A stretch of 64,000 nucleotides of DNA from Dactylis glomerata (GCA_007115705.1 QXEO01000247.1:15116291-15180290), one strand, 5' to 3'; positions 11,835 through 23,112 are shown, counted from the stretch's first letter. A program made the numbers and translations. Notes: generated by a model not told the origin, from the letters alone.

Positions 11835-12680
11835 GATCCTTCGCTGACCTCTGGCGCTTGGCCCGTTTCATACGAAACGGTTGGCAGTACTTCCGGTGCC
11901 CCCGAGCGAAGAACGCCTTCCTCCGGCGAATTGTCGCTAATCCGATCTTTGCGTGACCAACTCCAAACCACGCAGCGTCAACTGAAGGTGGTTACTGCCA
12001 AGGTCGTCGTCGCTCTGTCGAAGGCGTCGCATGCTGCGGACTGCGAAAAATTTCTTCTCGATGAGATCGAGAGTCTTGGAAAGTCGTTGAAGTGTGAGTC
12101 TCTAGACCTCTTTCGCTGTGAATTGTGACTTGAGTATGCAGGATTTGATCTTCGGCCTCTTTTCGCAGATGTATGCCTTGATAGTGCGGCCGAAACCCGG
12201 CGCGTGAATGCGCATATTGTTGCAGCCCAGAATCATGCTAACTCTGTTGCTGATAACTTCTGGGCTGATCGGTCGAAAGCAATGAAGCTGACACTTCTTC
12301 AAGATAGGATTGCTCAAGCTGGTGTGTTGTCCGAGACAAGCCGAAGCGCCCTAGCACTGGTGCACCAGGTGATGTTCCCTTTGAACAATCAGCCCGAAGG
12401 TTTGCCGGCGCTGCTCGATCGATTCGAGAACGGCAACGCTGTGTATTCCTTTGTCCGGGAGCACCTACGCAGCGGAGCTGTGGTCGCACTTGCTTTCGTG
12501 CGTGCTCACTACCCTGAGGTCGACCTAGAGCTTCTGAAGACGCTTCCTCCGTCGTCCAGCGGTCGATACAACATGGAGCACCATTATGCTGCTTGTAGAA
12601 ATACTGGCGACTATATCGCTAGACAGATTATCGTCGAAAGTGATCGGCAGAGGGCGAATCAAGGTGCCGCGGCACCATGA
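11835..12680 (+). CDS. Second antisense coding unit of Gypsy A, two exons, start unclear
   Basis: Two phase-compatible exons, 11835-12093 and 12169-12680, are joined by a GT-AG intron. They follow a good acceptor (gtgcag) 170 bases after the stop of the preceding antisense gene. The product would be helical, with a coiled-coil stretch (LIRSLRDQLQTTQRQLK) and a conserved second exon (LALVHQVMFPLNNQPEGLP) ending in TGA. The open frame at its 5' end begins without an ATG, so it is either the 3' part of an alternatively spliced antisense transcript or a gene whose first exon I cannot see. The Gypsy B counterpart is at 32144-33000. No family was recognised. Confidence 0.5.
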
Positions 12681-12865
12681 ACTAGCCCTGTGTCTTTATC
12701 TTCACTCTGTACATGTATTGTATAACTGTGTTTATATTCGTCTGTGGTAAGATGGCGGGGATCCCGAGCGTTGGTGAGGAGGGCGAAAGTTCTCAAGTGT
12801 AGGTCGAGAGAACGCATCCCTCGAACGTGAGTTGAGAGAGCGCGTCCCCAGAGTGTGGGCGAAGC

Positions 12866-13030
12866 CCCCGAGCGTGGGTCGAAAGGCTGAGCCCCTGAGC
12901 GTGGGTCGAAAGGCCGAGCCCCCGAGCGTGGGTCGAAAGGCCGAGCCCCCGAGCGTGGGTCGAAAGGCCGAGCCCCCGAGCGTGGGTCGAAAGGCCGAGC
13001 CCCCGAGCGTGGGTCGAAAGGCTGAGCCTC
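12866..13030. repeat. 27-bp minisatellite of Gypsy A
   Basis: About six copies of a 27-base unit contain cccccgagcgtgggtcgaaa. The complement carries ctcgggggct, the same core as the element's polypurine tract. The homologous array in Gypsy B is at 22778-23112 and 31816-31985. Confidence 0.88.
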
Positions 13031-13167
13031 CGAACGCACATGGATGTCAAATCATAGAACGGGGAATGTGAATTTTATTGCTTGGTGCCGAAGGCACAAT
13101 GTTGGGCGCGGACTGCTGCCGACGCCTGATTACATGGTAGAGGGGGTAGAAGAGACAGCGTTGCTAG

Positions 13168-14966
13168 CTAAGGATAGAAACGGCGCAACTGCGCGGCGTT
13201 CCATGGGTTGTCTACGTCTTTGCCCGTTTTCGGGTTGCGTAGACGATATGCTCCTCCCGGGATGACCTCGTGGACAAGGTACGGGCCTTCCCATGGCGGC
13301 TCTAGCTTCGACGTGCTCGTCTGCTTGAGGCGCAACACAAGGTTACCTGGCTCGAATGAGCGCCCGCGTACCCGTCTGCTGTGGTAGTTGCGGAGGCTCT
13401 GCTGGTAGACCGCCGATCGAATGAGGGCGACATCTCGAGCTTCGTCTAGCAGGTCTTGGGCGTCTGCTAATGCCTTGTCCGAATCTTCCTCGACGTAGGC
13501 GGCGACGCGAGGTGCGCTGTAGCGCACATCCGTGGGTAGCACCGCTTCTGCCCCGAAAAGCAGGAAAAAGGTGTGTAGCCCGTCGAGGAGTTGGGTGTTG
13601 TTCGTAGGCTCCATAACACCGAAGGCAGTTCCTCGACCCAGGCGCCTGCTGCGCGTTTAAGGGGTCGAAGTAGTCGCTTCTTCAAGCCCCCGCATACGAG
13701 CCCGTTGGCTTTTTCGACCTGGCCATTGGACTTGGGGTGTGCAACCGAAGCGTACTTGAGCTTGATGCCGAGGTCTTTGGCGAAGCCCTGGAATTCGCCC
13801 GAAGTGAAGTTGGTACCGTTGTCGGTGATGATGCTGTTCGGGACGCCATACCGATAGACAATGGACTCGAAAAACTTGACCGCCGTGGTCGCCTCTTGGT
13901 TGGTGACCGGAACAGCTTCTATCCACTTGGAGAACTTGTCCACTGCGACGAGCAGGTACGTATGCCCTCCTCGGGATGATTTGGGGAGAGGTCCCACTTG
14001 ATCAAGCCCCCACTGTGCGAAGGGCCAGGCCACAGGGATGGAGTGCAGTTCGGATGCTGGTGCATGAGGCTTGGTGGCGAACATCTGGCATGCTTCGCAG
14101 TGCTGGACGATGTTCCTGGCATCGTAGAGGGCGGATAGCCAGTAGAATCCGGACCGAAAGGCCTTTGCCACGAGGGCTCGGCTGCAAGCGTGGTGTCCAC
14201 AGGTCCCTTCATGGATTTCTCGAAGGAGGGCGATCCCATCTTCCTGCGCTATGCACCGCTGAAGCACCCCCGAAGTGCTTCGTTTGTAGAGCTCACCGTT
14301 GATTATCGTGAAGGCCTTGGAACGCCGCATGACCTGTCGGCGGTGGATGGGATCTTCTGGGAGTTCGCCCCATGTCAGGTAGGCCAAGTATGGCCTCATC
14401 CATGTTGCTTCGACGATCATGACTGCAGCTGCATCTTTCGGGGGGTCCTCCGTTTCTGCTGCTACAGGGGTGTTTGCCGACCGAGCTCCCGGACGTGTTG
14501 CTAACGCCGGGTCGATTATTGGCTTGATCTTGACGGAGCGCTCGAATATCTCTTCGAAGAAAACTCCGGGCGGTATTGGGAGGCACCTCGAGCCTACATT
14601 GGCCAGGTTGTCTGCCTCCTCGTTGCTTTCTCTGCCGATGTGCGTCACTTCGCAGCCCTCGAATTCGCCTTCGAGCTTGTCGTACATGGCGCGGTATGCG
14701 ATCATGTTCACGCAGGTTGCGTCGCACTCCTTCATGACTTGCTGGGCGATGAGGTTCGAGTCCCCATGAATCTTGATGCGGGTGGCCCCGCAGGCCTTCG
14801 CCATGCGCATACCGTGAAGGACGGCTTCGTATTCCGCCTCGTTGTTGGAGGGGTTTGGGAAGCGCATGCGGAGGACGTAGCGCATCCTGTCTCCTTGCGG
14901 TGACACCAGGACCACTCCTGCTCATGCCCCCGAAACTCGCTTGGACCCGTCGACAAAAATGGTCCA
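13168..14966 (-). pseudogene. Gypsy A pol remnant: RNase H and integrase
   Basis: On the minus strand the segment begins inside the second RNase H domain, continues through the HHCC zinc region (HEGTCGHHACSR, ARNIVQHCEAC) and the integrase core (GLDQVGP, ITDNGTNF, NGQVEKANG), and ends in the C-terminal integrase tail (stop at 13168). A stop at 14922-14924 and a one-base deletion near 13567 relative to Gypsy B break the frame. Everything upstream of RNase H is deleted. Confidence 0.88.
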
Positions 14967-14983
14967 TGACAGTGGGTATATTA
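14967..14983. other. Filler DNA at the deletion junction of Gypsy A
   Basis: These 17 bases lie between the last base homologous to Gypsy B and the right target duplication. They contain gggtatatta, which is also present just beyond the duplication at 14987-14996. This suggests end-joining repair with copying from the flank. Confidence 0.6.
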
Positions 14984-15132
14984 CCTGGGTATATTAGCAA
15001 GCTTGACAAGGCGTTATATGGACCGAAGCAAGCTCCTCGAGCGTGGTACTCTCGTTTAAGTTCTCAGCTGATAAGTTTTGGCTTTGTTGCTTCAAAATCT
15101 GATGCTTCATTATTCATTTACCATAAGCATGG
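14984..15132 (+). pseudogene. Host Copia reverse transcriptase, middle segment
   Basis: This 149-bp island between Gypsy A and Gypsy B encodes KLDKALYGPKQAPRAWYSRL and following residues, the conserved Copia reverse transcriptase motif. It continues the frame of the segment ending at 6706 and is continued at 38167. Confidence 0.92.
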
Positions 15133-15680
15133 TGACGAAGGAATGGCGAACGGGCCCCCGATATTCGCCTACCTAGTTTTCGGTCCAGAAAGGGCGTCTC
15201 ATGAAAGGCTTTCGAGGCCTATCAAGGTAGTGGCTTGGCGCGGCCCAGGAGCAATACTTGGAGCACAAGCAAGATTTCGAGGAGTCCAAATTAGACTAGT
15301 TATCGGTCGATCCGATCTGTACTTGGCTTGAGAGACACTCCTGAGACCTAGCCTTAACTTATAAAAGGCTGGGAGGGAGGTCTCGAAACCCTAGATTCAT
15401 CTTCACCCACCTCACGCCGGAGCGCTCGATAACTTAGAGCTCTCTGCCTCGGCTAGATCCAATCTACACCTCCATTGTAACACCAACATCGCCATCACCA
15501 CGTCAATACAAAGTCAGACAAGCAGGACGTAGGCCTTTTACCTTTCGAGGGGGCTGAACCTGGGTAAATCCTCGTGTCCCTCTGCTTTCGTCTGATCGCC
15601 GTCGAGTTCGCCAGGTTCCCAATTCGCTTCCTAGATCGAAAGCCCTTCGACATGGGCATTGCTGGGGATAAACCTCGTCA
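15133..15680 (+). repeat. 5' LTR of Gypsy B
   Basis: It starts TGACGAAGG and ends CCTCGTCA. A TATA box (cttataaaagg) lies at about 15358-15367. The PBS begins one base after the LTR end. Confidence 0.92.
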
Positions 15681-15700
15681 ATTGGCGCCGACCGTGGGGA

Positions 15701-18700
15701 CGACGGGATCTGGATCTACGGATTCGCCGGCTCCATCACCAACCACAACCAAGATCGACATCGACACTACCGTCGGCATCGCTGCACCGACCAACGTCGA
15801 CACTCCTGCCAAGATCGACACTACCGTCGGCATCGCTGCACCGACCAACGTCGACACTCCTGCCAAGATCGACACTACCGTCGGCATCGCTACGCCGACC
15901 AACGACGATACTGCTTCCAAGATCGGCATCGACACCATCACTGGCATCGCTGTGCCGGCCATCGTCCACATCAGCCCGATGGAACTCGAGACTGGCGCCG
16001 TTGATTCGATGGTCGTCGACGGCACCTCGCCAAGCGCCATCAACTTCACCCCGGCGGCAAGCGTCATCGACCTCGTCCCAAGCACGGCAGGGGCAGCGCC
16101 CGAAGGCTATGACGTGGCTTTCGGACTGTTCAATTTCCATGTGGACAGCAATGGAGCGATGTAATTGCTTTCCATCGGCGAATCGGCTCCGCTCGTGGCC
16201 GAAGCGACGACACCACCATCCGTCGGGGGCAAACCCTCGGCAAGCGCGTCACTAGCGCAATCGAAGGAGGAGCCGAGACTGAAGATTTCGACCCCATCAG
16301 TAGGGTCGAACGATTTCGAAGATCCGCCTCCATCCCCGACCACCGCATACTGCGTCGACTGCGACGCCTATCACTACGTGGGCGCCGGAGATTTCTCACT
16401 CCATGAGATCGCCGGCTGTGAAGATCCGCGGGGAGGCACAGCAGCCATCTACCCAACGGTATCCGAGTGCGATCGGGCTCTCAACGCCCTCACACTTCGC
16501 GCCGCACCATATGACCCTGACTACGTCGAGGGACTATACTCGGACTACACGTGCTCCGATGACGACGACGACGTCTACCCCGAAGCCAAGGGGAAAATCG
16601 GCAATTTAGCAAGCTCCGCCTCACATTGCGAATCCAACGCATCCAGTGATGGCTACGTGGCCGATTACGATTCTGACCTCATGGTCGAAGTCGGGCCCTA
16701 CGTCGAAAGTGACGACGTCTATCCTCCAGCGCTGGGCGAAATCAGCGATGATTCGACCCCGTGGCCCGGGGGCCACTGCATGATGGCATCACACAATGAC
16801 GGAAACGACAACGACGGCCGAAACCGGGCAGACAGCGGTCGCCAAGTGGTCACACATGACCAGATCCGGTTCGCAAGAAGGGTCTATGCGGGCGAAGAAA
16901 ACTTCGGACCCAACCCAAGTCCAAGCGATTTGGCTGCACTCCGTTTTGTGGTCCAGGAGCAGAAGGACCAGATCAGCGCTGACAGACGGATGCTAGAACG
17001 CCGAAGAGAGGAGGCCGATGCATCCAGCAGAAGACGGGCCGAAAGATCGTCCCACTACTCATCAAGCGTCCAGCACAGGTCAAGATCACGTACCCAGCCA
17101 GGGCCTGATATGCACAACATCACCAGAAACCTGGAGGCAGAGTTCAACGAGGCCGAATTGATGCCTAAGACCAAAGAGGCGGCGATCATGGCCGCGGCGG
17201 CATACATTGCCGCGAACGCATCCAACGGCGACGAACACATGCGACACCTGAGGAATCTGGCACTCGAAGGAGTAAGGGTGCTCCAAGGCACACCTGATTC
17301 GGCACAGGGCGCGTCGGCGAGGAGGACCGCCCCACCGCCGGAGCAAGCCAGGCACCCAGTACCGGTGCCGCCCGCGGCGCCTCGAGCGCAAGCAGTCGAA
17401 CCTCTCAACGGAGAGCTTCGGCATGGTCTGGCCCAGCATAGAGTCGACCAAGGGCGAGCGCGACGCGAGGCGGAAGCGTTCGGCGGTCCCAGCGATGGAC
17501 TCTGCGGGGCAGAATTCTTTAGCTTTCTGATCCGCTCGGCACCATTACCGAAAGGAATCAAACTCAGCGACAGCATAGTCAAGTTCAACGGGCAGCAGGA
17601 TCCCCGAATTTGGCTAGATGACTTCATAACCGCTGTCAAAATCAGCGGCGGATCTAGAGACAATGCTCTCCAGTTGTTGTCATTGCATCTAAAGGACAAC
17701 GCAAGGGCGTGGTTGAACAATCTCGCCCCAGATAGCATCCGCTCCTGGGAAGAATTCCGACAAGCATTCATCGCAAACTTCCGAGGCACTTCACGACGAC
17801 CTACGTCGTTCGAAGAGCTCCGCCTATGCGTGCAGAAAACTGGAGAAAATCTGAGATCATATATCTCACGGTGGATCAGTCTCCGGAACACGACGGAGAA
17901 CATTTCACCCGAAAGAGCCATCGATGCCTTTCGGGACGGCCTCTTTCGGCGCGATTTCAAGGAAGAGCTAGGGCGCTGCAAGCCCAGAACCATCGACCAC
18001 CTCATGAGCTTGGCGAACGAATGGGCCGATGGAGAAGACTCCATCTCGGCTCCTCGAAGCCGCCGTCGGTCAGCAGAACACGACGTCGATGCGAAGGACC
18101 AGTTTCATCCTGGATCCCGGAAGAAGGGTCGTCGAAGCCGCTACGACAACACAGAGAATGTAGAGATGGTAGCAGCGGGCTACGTGCATGAGGACCGCGA
18201 CGACAATCGCGACTTACCGCGACGAGGAAACACTTACTATGGCAGCAGCAGCCGTGATTCGAAACCCAGTAAGGAGTGGCGTCGCCGGCAGCCACAGCTG
18301 TCGGCAGAGGAGATGCTTGATAGCGGATGCCCAAGGCACACGTACCTCGACAAGGACGGAGTACGGAAACCTGCACACCTCCTCATCGAGTGCAGGGAGT
18401 TCCTTCGTCTCAACTGGGCACTTCAGGAGAGAATGAACGTCAAGCAACCAGTGGCAGGGGCGATAGCCTACAACGCTCCACCGCCACCGCCGAACCCACC
18501 AGCAAACGTCGTACAGCAAAGCCATCAGGCCGCTACGATCCAGCAAGTCGAGCAGCGGCAGCCGGCCAACGAGGAAGAAGAGTTCCCGCCACCAAGAGGT
18601 TTCGTGCCCATGATTCAGAGGGGGCGCCCGACGAACAAAGTCCGGCGAAAACGCGCGAGAGAGGTGTTCCACGCCGAACACGCGCCACCGGCTACTCCCG

Positions 18701-19401
18701 AATATCTAAATTGGTCCGAACATCCGATCGGTTTCCATCGGTCAGATCACCCACCGAAGATCCCACGCCCAGGACACCATGCTCTGGTTCTCGAGGCGCA
18801 AATAGGGGGTTTCACCTCGAAAAAGGTGTTTATGGACGGAGGCAGCAGCTTGAACCTCATCTACGCAGACACATTGCGAAAGATCAAGATTCCACTAAAC
18901 AATCTCCTGCCAACGGAGACTTCTTTCCACGGAATCGTCCCGGGAAAGCCGACGTACCCATTGGGGGCGATACATCTCGACGTCATCTTCGGCACTCCAG
19001 CAAACTTCAGAAAGGAGAAGATCGAATTCGAGGTGGTCGACTGGCCCTCGCAGTACCATGCTATCCTCGGGCGACCAGCGTTCGCCCGATTCATGGCAGT
19101 ACCCCACTACGCCTACCTCAAGTTACGGATGCCCGCAAACAGAGGACCACTGACGATCAGCGGCAGCTTTGCGCGGTCAGAAAACTGCGACAAGGACTTC
19201 AACGACATGTCCCAGACTTTCGGGGTGCACGAGGAACTGCACCACATTCGGGAGGCCACTGTCATGGACATCGACCCACCGGCGCAGCAGAACGCCCCAG
19301 AGCTGTCTTTCGACGCCACCAAAGACACCCGAGAACACCAGATCCACCCGACTGATCCAACCAAGACGGCGCGGGTGTCGAACTCCCTTTCCCCCGCATA
19401 G
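15701..19401 (+). pseudogene. Gypsy B gag and protease
   Basis: One frame runs from the leader to 19401. It is interrupted by TAA at 16162-16164, so the longest clean part is 16165-19401. The gag capsid domain (Retrotrans_gag type) is at about 17515-18050 (FNGQQDPRIWLDDFI, LSLHLKDNARAWLNNL). The retropepsin core is near 18829 (FMDGGSSLNLIY). A proline/glutamine-rich linker lies between them. TAG at 19399-19401 and another TAG at 19435-19437 separate it from pol, which is in the same frame. Whether the first stop lies before the real gag start is uncertain. Confidence 0.85.
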
Positions 19402-19440
19402 GAAAGCGCGCTCGTCGAGTTCCTCCGTGAGCACTAGAGG

Positions 19441-22400
19441 ATGTTCGCCTGGTGTCCAGCAGATATGCCAGGCATCCCCAGGGAACTCGCTGAGCACGAG
19501 CTCAAAATATTTCCCAACGCGAAACCGGTCAAGCAGTCTATGCGACGGTACAATCCAGAGAAGGCCAAGTCGATGGGCGAAGAAATCAATCGCCTCCTCG
19601 AAGCCAAGTTCATCAGAGAAATCAAGGAAGCCACGTGGCTCTCGCCACCGGTCATGGTGGAGAAGAAGGACACCAAGATCTACAGGATGTGCATCGACTT
19701 CACAGCCTTAAACAAACACTGCCCGAAGGACTACTTCCCTTTGCCCCGAATCGACCAGATCGTCGATTCCACGGCAGGATGCGAGCGCCTCTCATTCCTC
19801 GACGCCTACTCTGGGTATAACCAGATACGGCTGAAAGTAGAAGACGAAGACAAGACGGCGTTCATCACCCCGCACGGGGTATACTGCTACATGACGATGC
19901 CTTTCGGGCTCAAGAACGCCGGAGCTACGTATCAGCGGTGTATGCAGGCATGCCTGAAGGAGCAAATCGGACGCAATGTCGAAGTTTATGTCGATGACAT
20001 TGTCATCAAGACATCGAAAGCAGATACCTTGCTCGATGACCTTCGAGAAACCTTCGCCAACCTCAACAGATATAACATCAAGCTTAACCCGAAGAAATGC
20101 TCTTTCGGGGTACCCACCGGCCAACTGCTGGGCTATCTGATCTCCGAGAGAGGAATCGAAGGCAACCCGGAGAACATAAAGGCCATCATCAGCATGCAGC
20201 CTCCGAAGACGCTTCGACATGTCCAGCAGTTGATAGGTCGACTTGCAGCGCTTAGCCGCTTCATCAGCAAGCTTGGCGAAAAAGCACTGCCCTTTTACCG
20301 GCTGCTCCGGAAAACAGACAACTTCACGTGGACCGAAGAAGCGCAAGCCGCGTTCGACGACCTCAAGCGACGTCTGTCGACCTCCCCGGTCCTCGTCACG
20401 CCACGAGAAAAAGAGCCAATGTTGCTATACATTGCGGCTACAAACCAAGTCGTTAGTTCAGTGCTTGTGGTCGAGCGTGCAGAAGAAGGCAAAGAACACG
20501 GCGTACAGAGACCCGTGTACTATTTGAGCGAAGTGTTGTCGCCAACCAAGCAAAGATACCCCCATTATCAGAAGTTGGCATACGCCATATACATGACGGG
20601 GAAGAAACTGCCACACTACTTCGAGTGTCACTCCATCATAGTAGTAGCCTCGAATCCAGTTTCCAGCATTCTCAACAATCCAGACGCCACAGGGCGTGTG
20701 TCGCTATGGGGAATCATGCTAGGACTTTGGGAAATAACGTACCAGTGCCAGTCCGCGATCAAGTCACAGGTCCTGCCGGATTTCATAGCCGAGTGGACAG
20801 AAGCTCAGATGCCCGAGCTCCCAGACCTGTCGAACAGCTGGACCATTTTCGTCGACGGGTCCAAGCGAGTTTCGGGGGCAGGAGCAGGAGTGGTCCTGGT
20901 GTCACCGCAAGGAGACAAGATGCGCTACGTCCTCCGTATGCGCTTCCCGAACCCCTCCAACAACGAGGCAGAATACGAAGCCGTCCTTCACGGAATGCGC
21001 ATGGCGAAGGCCTGCGGGGCCACCCGCATCAAGATTCATGGGGACTCGAACCTTATCGCCCAGCAAGTCATGAAGGAGTGCGACGCAACTTGCGCGAACA
21101 TGATCGCCTATCGCGCCATGTACGACAAGCTCGAAGGCGAATTCGAGGGCTGCGAAGTAACGCACATCGGCAGAGAAAGTAACGAGGAGGCAGACAACCT
21201 GGCCAACGTCGGCTCAAGGTGCCTCCCAATACCGCCCGGAGTCTTCTTCGAAGAGATATTCGAGCGCTCCGTCAAGATCAAGCCAGTAATTGAACCGGCG
21301 TTAGCAACACGTCCGGAAGCTCGGACGGTCGATACCGCCCCAGCGGTAGGAGCAGCAGACCTCCCGAAGGATGCAGCCGCGGTCATGCTCGTCGAAGCAA
21401 TATGGACAAAGCCGTACTTGGCGTACCTGGCGAGGGGCGAACTCCCAGAAGACCCCATCCACCGCCGACAAGTCATGCGGCGCTCTAAGGCCTTCACGAT
21501 AATCAACGGGGAACTCTACAAACGCAGCACCACAGGAGTGCTCCAGTGGTGCATAGCACAGGAAGATGGGATTGCTCTCCTTCGAGAAATCCACGAAGGA
21601 ACCTGTGGACACCACGCCTGCAGTCGAACCCTCGTGGCCAAGGCCTTTCGGTCTGGATTCTACTGGCTATCCGCCCTCTACGACGCCAGGAATATAGTCC
21701 AACATTGCGAAGCTTGCCAGTTCTTCGCCACAAAGCCGCACGCGCCGGCGTCGGAACTGCACACCATCCCTGTGGCATGGCCCTTCGCACAATGGGGGCT
21801 CGACCAAGTGGGACCTCTCCCCAAATCATCTCGAGGAGGGCACACGTACTTGCTCGTCGCCGTGGACAAGTTCTCCAAGTGGATCGAAGCTGTTCCGGTC
21901 ACCAACCAAGAGGCAATCACGGCAGTCAAGTTTTTCGAGTCCATTGTCTATCGGTACGGCGTCCCGAACAGCATTATCACCGACAACGGCACCAACTTCA
22001 CTTCGGGCGAATTCCAGGGCTTCGCCAAAGACCTCGGCATCAAGCTCAAGTACGCTTCGGTCTCACACCCTAAGTCCAATGGCCAGGTCGAAAAAGCCAA
22101 CGGACTCGTATGCGGGGGCTTGAAGAAGCGACTGCTTCGACCCCTCAAGCGCGCAGCAGGCGCCTGGGTCGAGGAACTGCCTTCGGTGCTATGGAGCCTG
22201 CGAACAACACCTAACTCCTCGACGGGCTACACACCTTTCTTCCTGCTTTTCGGAGCAGAAGCAGTGCTACCCACAGACGTGCATTACAGCGCACCTCGCG
22301 TCGCCGCCTACGTCGAGGAAGATGCAGACAAGGCGTTAGCAGATGCCCAAGACCTGCTGGACGAAGCTCAAGACGTCGCCCTCGTCCGATCGGCGGTCTA

Positions 22401-22638
22401 CCAGCAGAGCCTCCGCAACTACCACAGCAGACGGGTACGCGGGCGTTCTTTCGAGCCGGGCGACCTTGTGCTCCGACTCAAGCAGGCAAGCACATCGAAG
22501 CTGGAACCACCCTGGGAAGGCCTGTATTTGATCCACGAGGCCATCCCGGGAGGAGCATATCGCCTACGCAACCCGAAGTCGGGGAAAGACGTAGATAACC
22601 CATGGAACGCCGCACAATTGCGCCGCTTCTATCCTTAG
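19441..22638 (+). CDS. Gypsy B pol: reverse transcriptase, two RNase H domains, integrase
   Basis: The frame is open for 1065 codons. Reverse transcriptase occupies about 19500-20250 with the catalytic YVDD at 19987-19998. A first RNase H follows (about 20330-20680). A second, archaeal-type RNase H (about 20840-21210: FVDGSKRVSGAGAG, SNNEAEYEAVLHGM) is the hallmark of Tat-like plant Gypsy elements. Integrase has the HHCC zinc region (about 21590-21720) and the core with GLDQVGP, ITDNGTNF and NGQVEKAN (about 21800-22100), then a C-terminal tail ending in TAG at 22638. The domains look intact, but expression from the element's own transcript would meet the upstream in-frame stops. It acts in reverse transcription and integration of the element RNA. 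Confidence 0.9.
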   Translation: MFAWCPADMPGIPRELAEHELKIFPNAKPVKQSMRRYNPEKAKSMGEEINRLLEAKFIREIKEATWLSPPVMVEKKDTKIYRMCIDFTALNKHCPKDYFPLPRIDQIVDSTAGCERLSFLDAYSGYNQIRLKVEDEDKTAFITPHGVYCYMTMPFGLKNAGATYQRCMQACLKEQIGRNVEVYVDDIVIKTSKADTLLDDLRETFANLNRYNIKLNPKKCSFGVPTGQLLGYLISERGIEGNPENIKAIISMQPPKTLRHVQQLIGRLAALSRFISKLGEKALPFYRLLRKTDNFTWTEEAQAAFDDLKRRLSTSPVLVTPREKEPMLLYIAATNQVVSSVLVVERAEEGKEHGVQRPVYYLSEVLSPTKQRYPHYQKLAYAIYMTGKKLPHYFECHSIIVVASNPVSSILNNPDATGRVSLWGIMLGLWEITYQCQSAIKSQVLPDFIAEWTEAQMPELPDLSNSWTIFVDGSKRVSGAGAGVVLVSPQGDKMRYVLRMRFPNPSNNEAEYEAVLHGMRMAKACGATRIKIHGDSNLIAQQVMKECDATCANMIAYRAMYDKLEGEFEGCEVTHIGRESNEEADNLANVGSRCLPIPPGVFFEEIFERSVKIKPVIEPALATRPEARTVDTAPAVGAADLPKDAAAVMLVEAIWTKPYLAYLARGELPEDPIHRRQVMRRSKAFTIINGELYKRSTTGVLQWCIAQEDGIALLREIHEGTCGHHACSRTLVAKAFRSGFYWLSALYDARNIVQHCEACQFFATKPHAPASELHTIPVAWPFAQWGLDQVGPLPKSSRGGHTYLLVAVDKFSKWIEAVPVTNQEAITAVKFFESIVYRYGVPNSIITDNGTNFTSGEFQGFAKDLGIKLKYASVSHPKSNGQVEKANGLVCGGLKKRLLRPLKRAAGAWVEELPSVLWSLRTTPNSSTGYTPFFLLFGAEAVLPTDVHYSAPRVAAYVEEDADKALADAQDLLDEAQDVALVRSAVYQQSLRNYHSRRVRGRSFEPGDLVLRLKQASTSKLEPPWEGLYLIHEAIPGGAYRLRNPKSGKDVDNPWNAAQLRRFYP

Positions 22639-22777
22639 CTAGCAAAGCTGTCTCCTCTACCCCCTCTAATATGTAATCAAGTGTCGGCAGCAGTCCGCAC
22701 GCAACATTGTGCCTTCGGCACCAAGCAATAAAATTCCAGTTCCTCACTTCATGAGTTAACATATCCGCATACTCACC

Positions 22778-23112
22778 CTCGGGGGCTTCGCCTACGCTCG
22801 GGGACTCAGTCCTTCGACCCACGCTCGGGGGCTTCGCCTACGCTCGGGGGCTCAGTCCTTCGACCTACGCTCGGGGGCTTCGCCTACGCTCGGGGGCTCA
22901 GCCTTTCGACCCACGCTCGGGGGCTCAGCCTTTCAACCCACGCTCGGGGGCTCAGTCCTTCGACCCACGCTCGGGGGCTTCGCCTATGCTCGGGGGCTCA
23001 GTCCTTCGACCTACGCTCGGGGGCTTCGCCTACGCTCGGGGGCTCAGTCCTTCGACCCACGCTCGGGGGCTTCGACCCACGCTCGGGTTCTCAGCCTTTC
23101 GACCCACGCTCG
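22778..23112. repeat. G-rich minisatellite of Gypsy B, left part
   Basis: Alternating 27-base (ctcgggggctcagcctttcg) and 19-base (ctcgggggcttcgcctacg) units. The array is interrupted by Angela and resumes at 31816. Confidence 0.88.

Larger units (their letters stand above)
6707..14983 (-). mobile_element. Gypsy A: 5'-truncated Tat-like Gypsy element, reverse orientation
   Basis: It lies in the host Copia reverse transcriptase with the target duplication cctgg at 6702-6706 and 14984-14988. Reading the minus strand from the right it has only the C-terminal half of pol (RNase H and integrase), then a spacer with a minisatellite, antisense genes on the plus strand, another minisatellite and its 3' LTR (6707-7247). 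The 5' LTR, gag, protease and reverse transcriptase are absent: similarity to Gypsy B stops at about 14966. It is the same family as Gypsy B, with homologous LTR, pol and antisense gene. Confidence 0.9.

Noticed and set aside
17055..18044. Minus-strand frame of 329 codons opposite Gypsy B gag
   Set aside because: It lies antisense to a clear gag domain, has no recognisable motif and reflects the GC-rich codon usage of the sense strand.
19399..19437. Programmed stop read-through between Gypsy B protease and reverse transcriptase
   Set aside because: Two stops 36 bases apart and a third at 16162, without a recognisable read-through context, fit mutational decay better. Comparison of copies would decide.
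22778..23112. Regular short repeats resembling a CRISPR array
   Set aside because: The units are contiguous with no unique spacers, in a plant retrotransposon; this is a minisatellite. The same holds for 7861-8260, 36541-37020 and 43783-44803.
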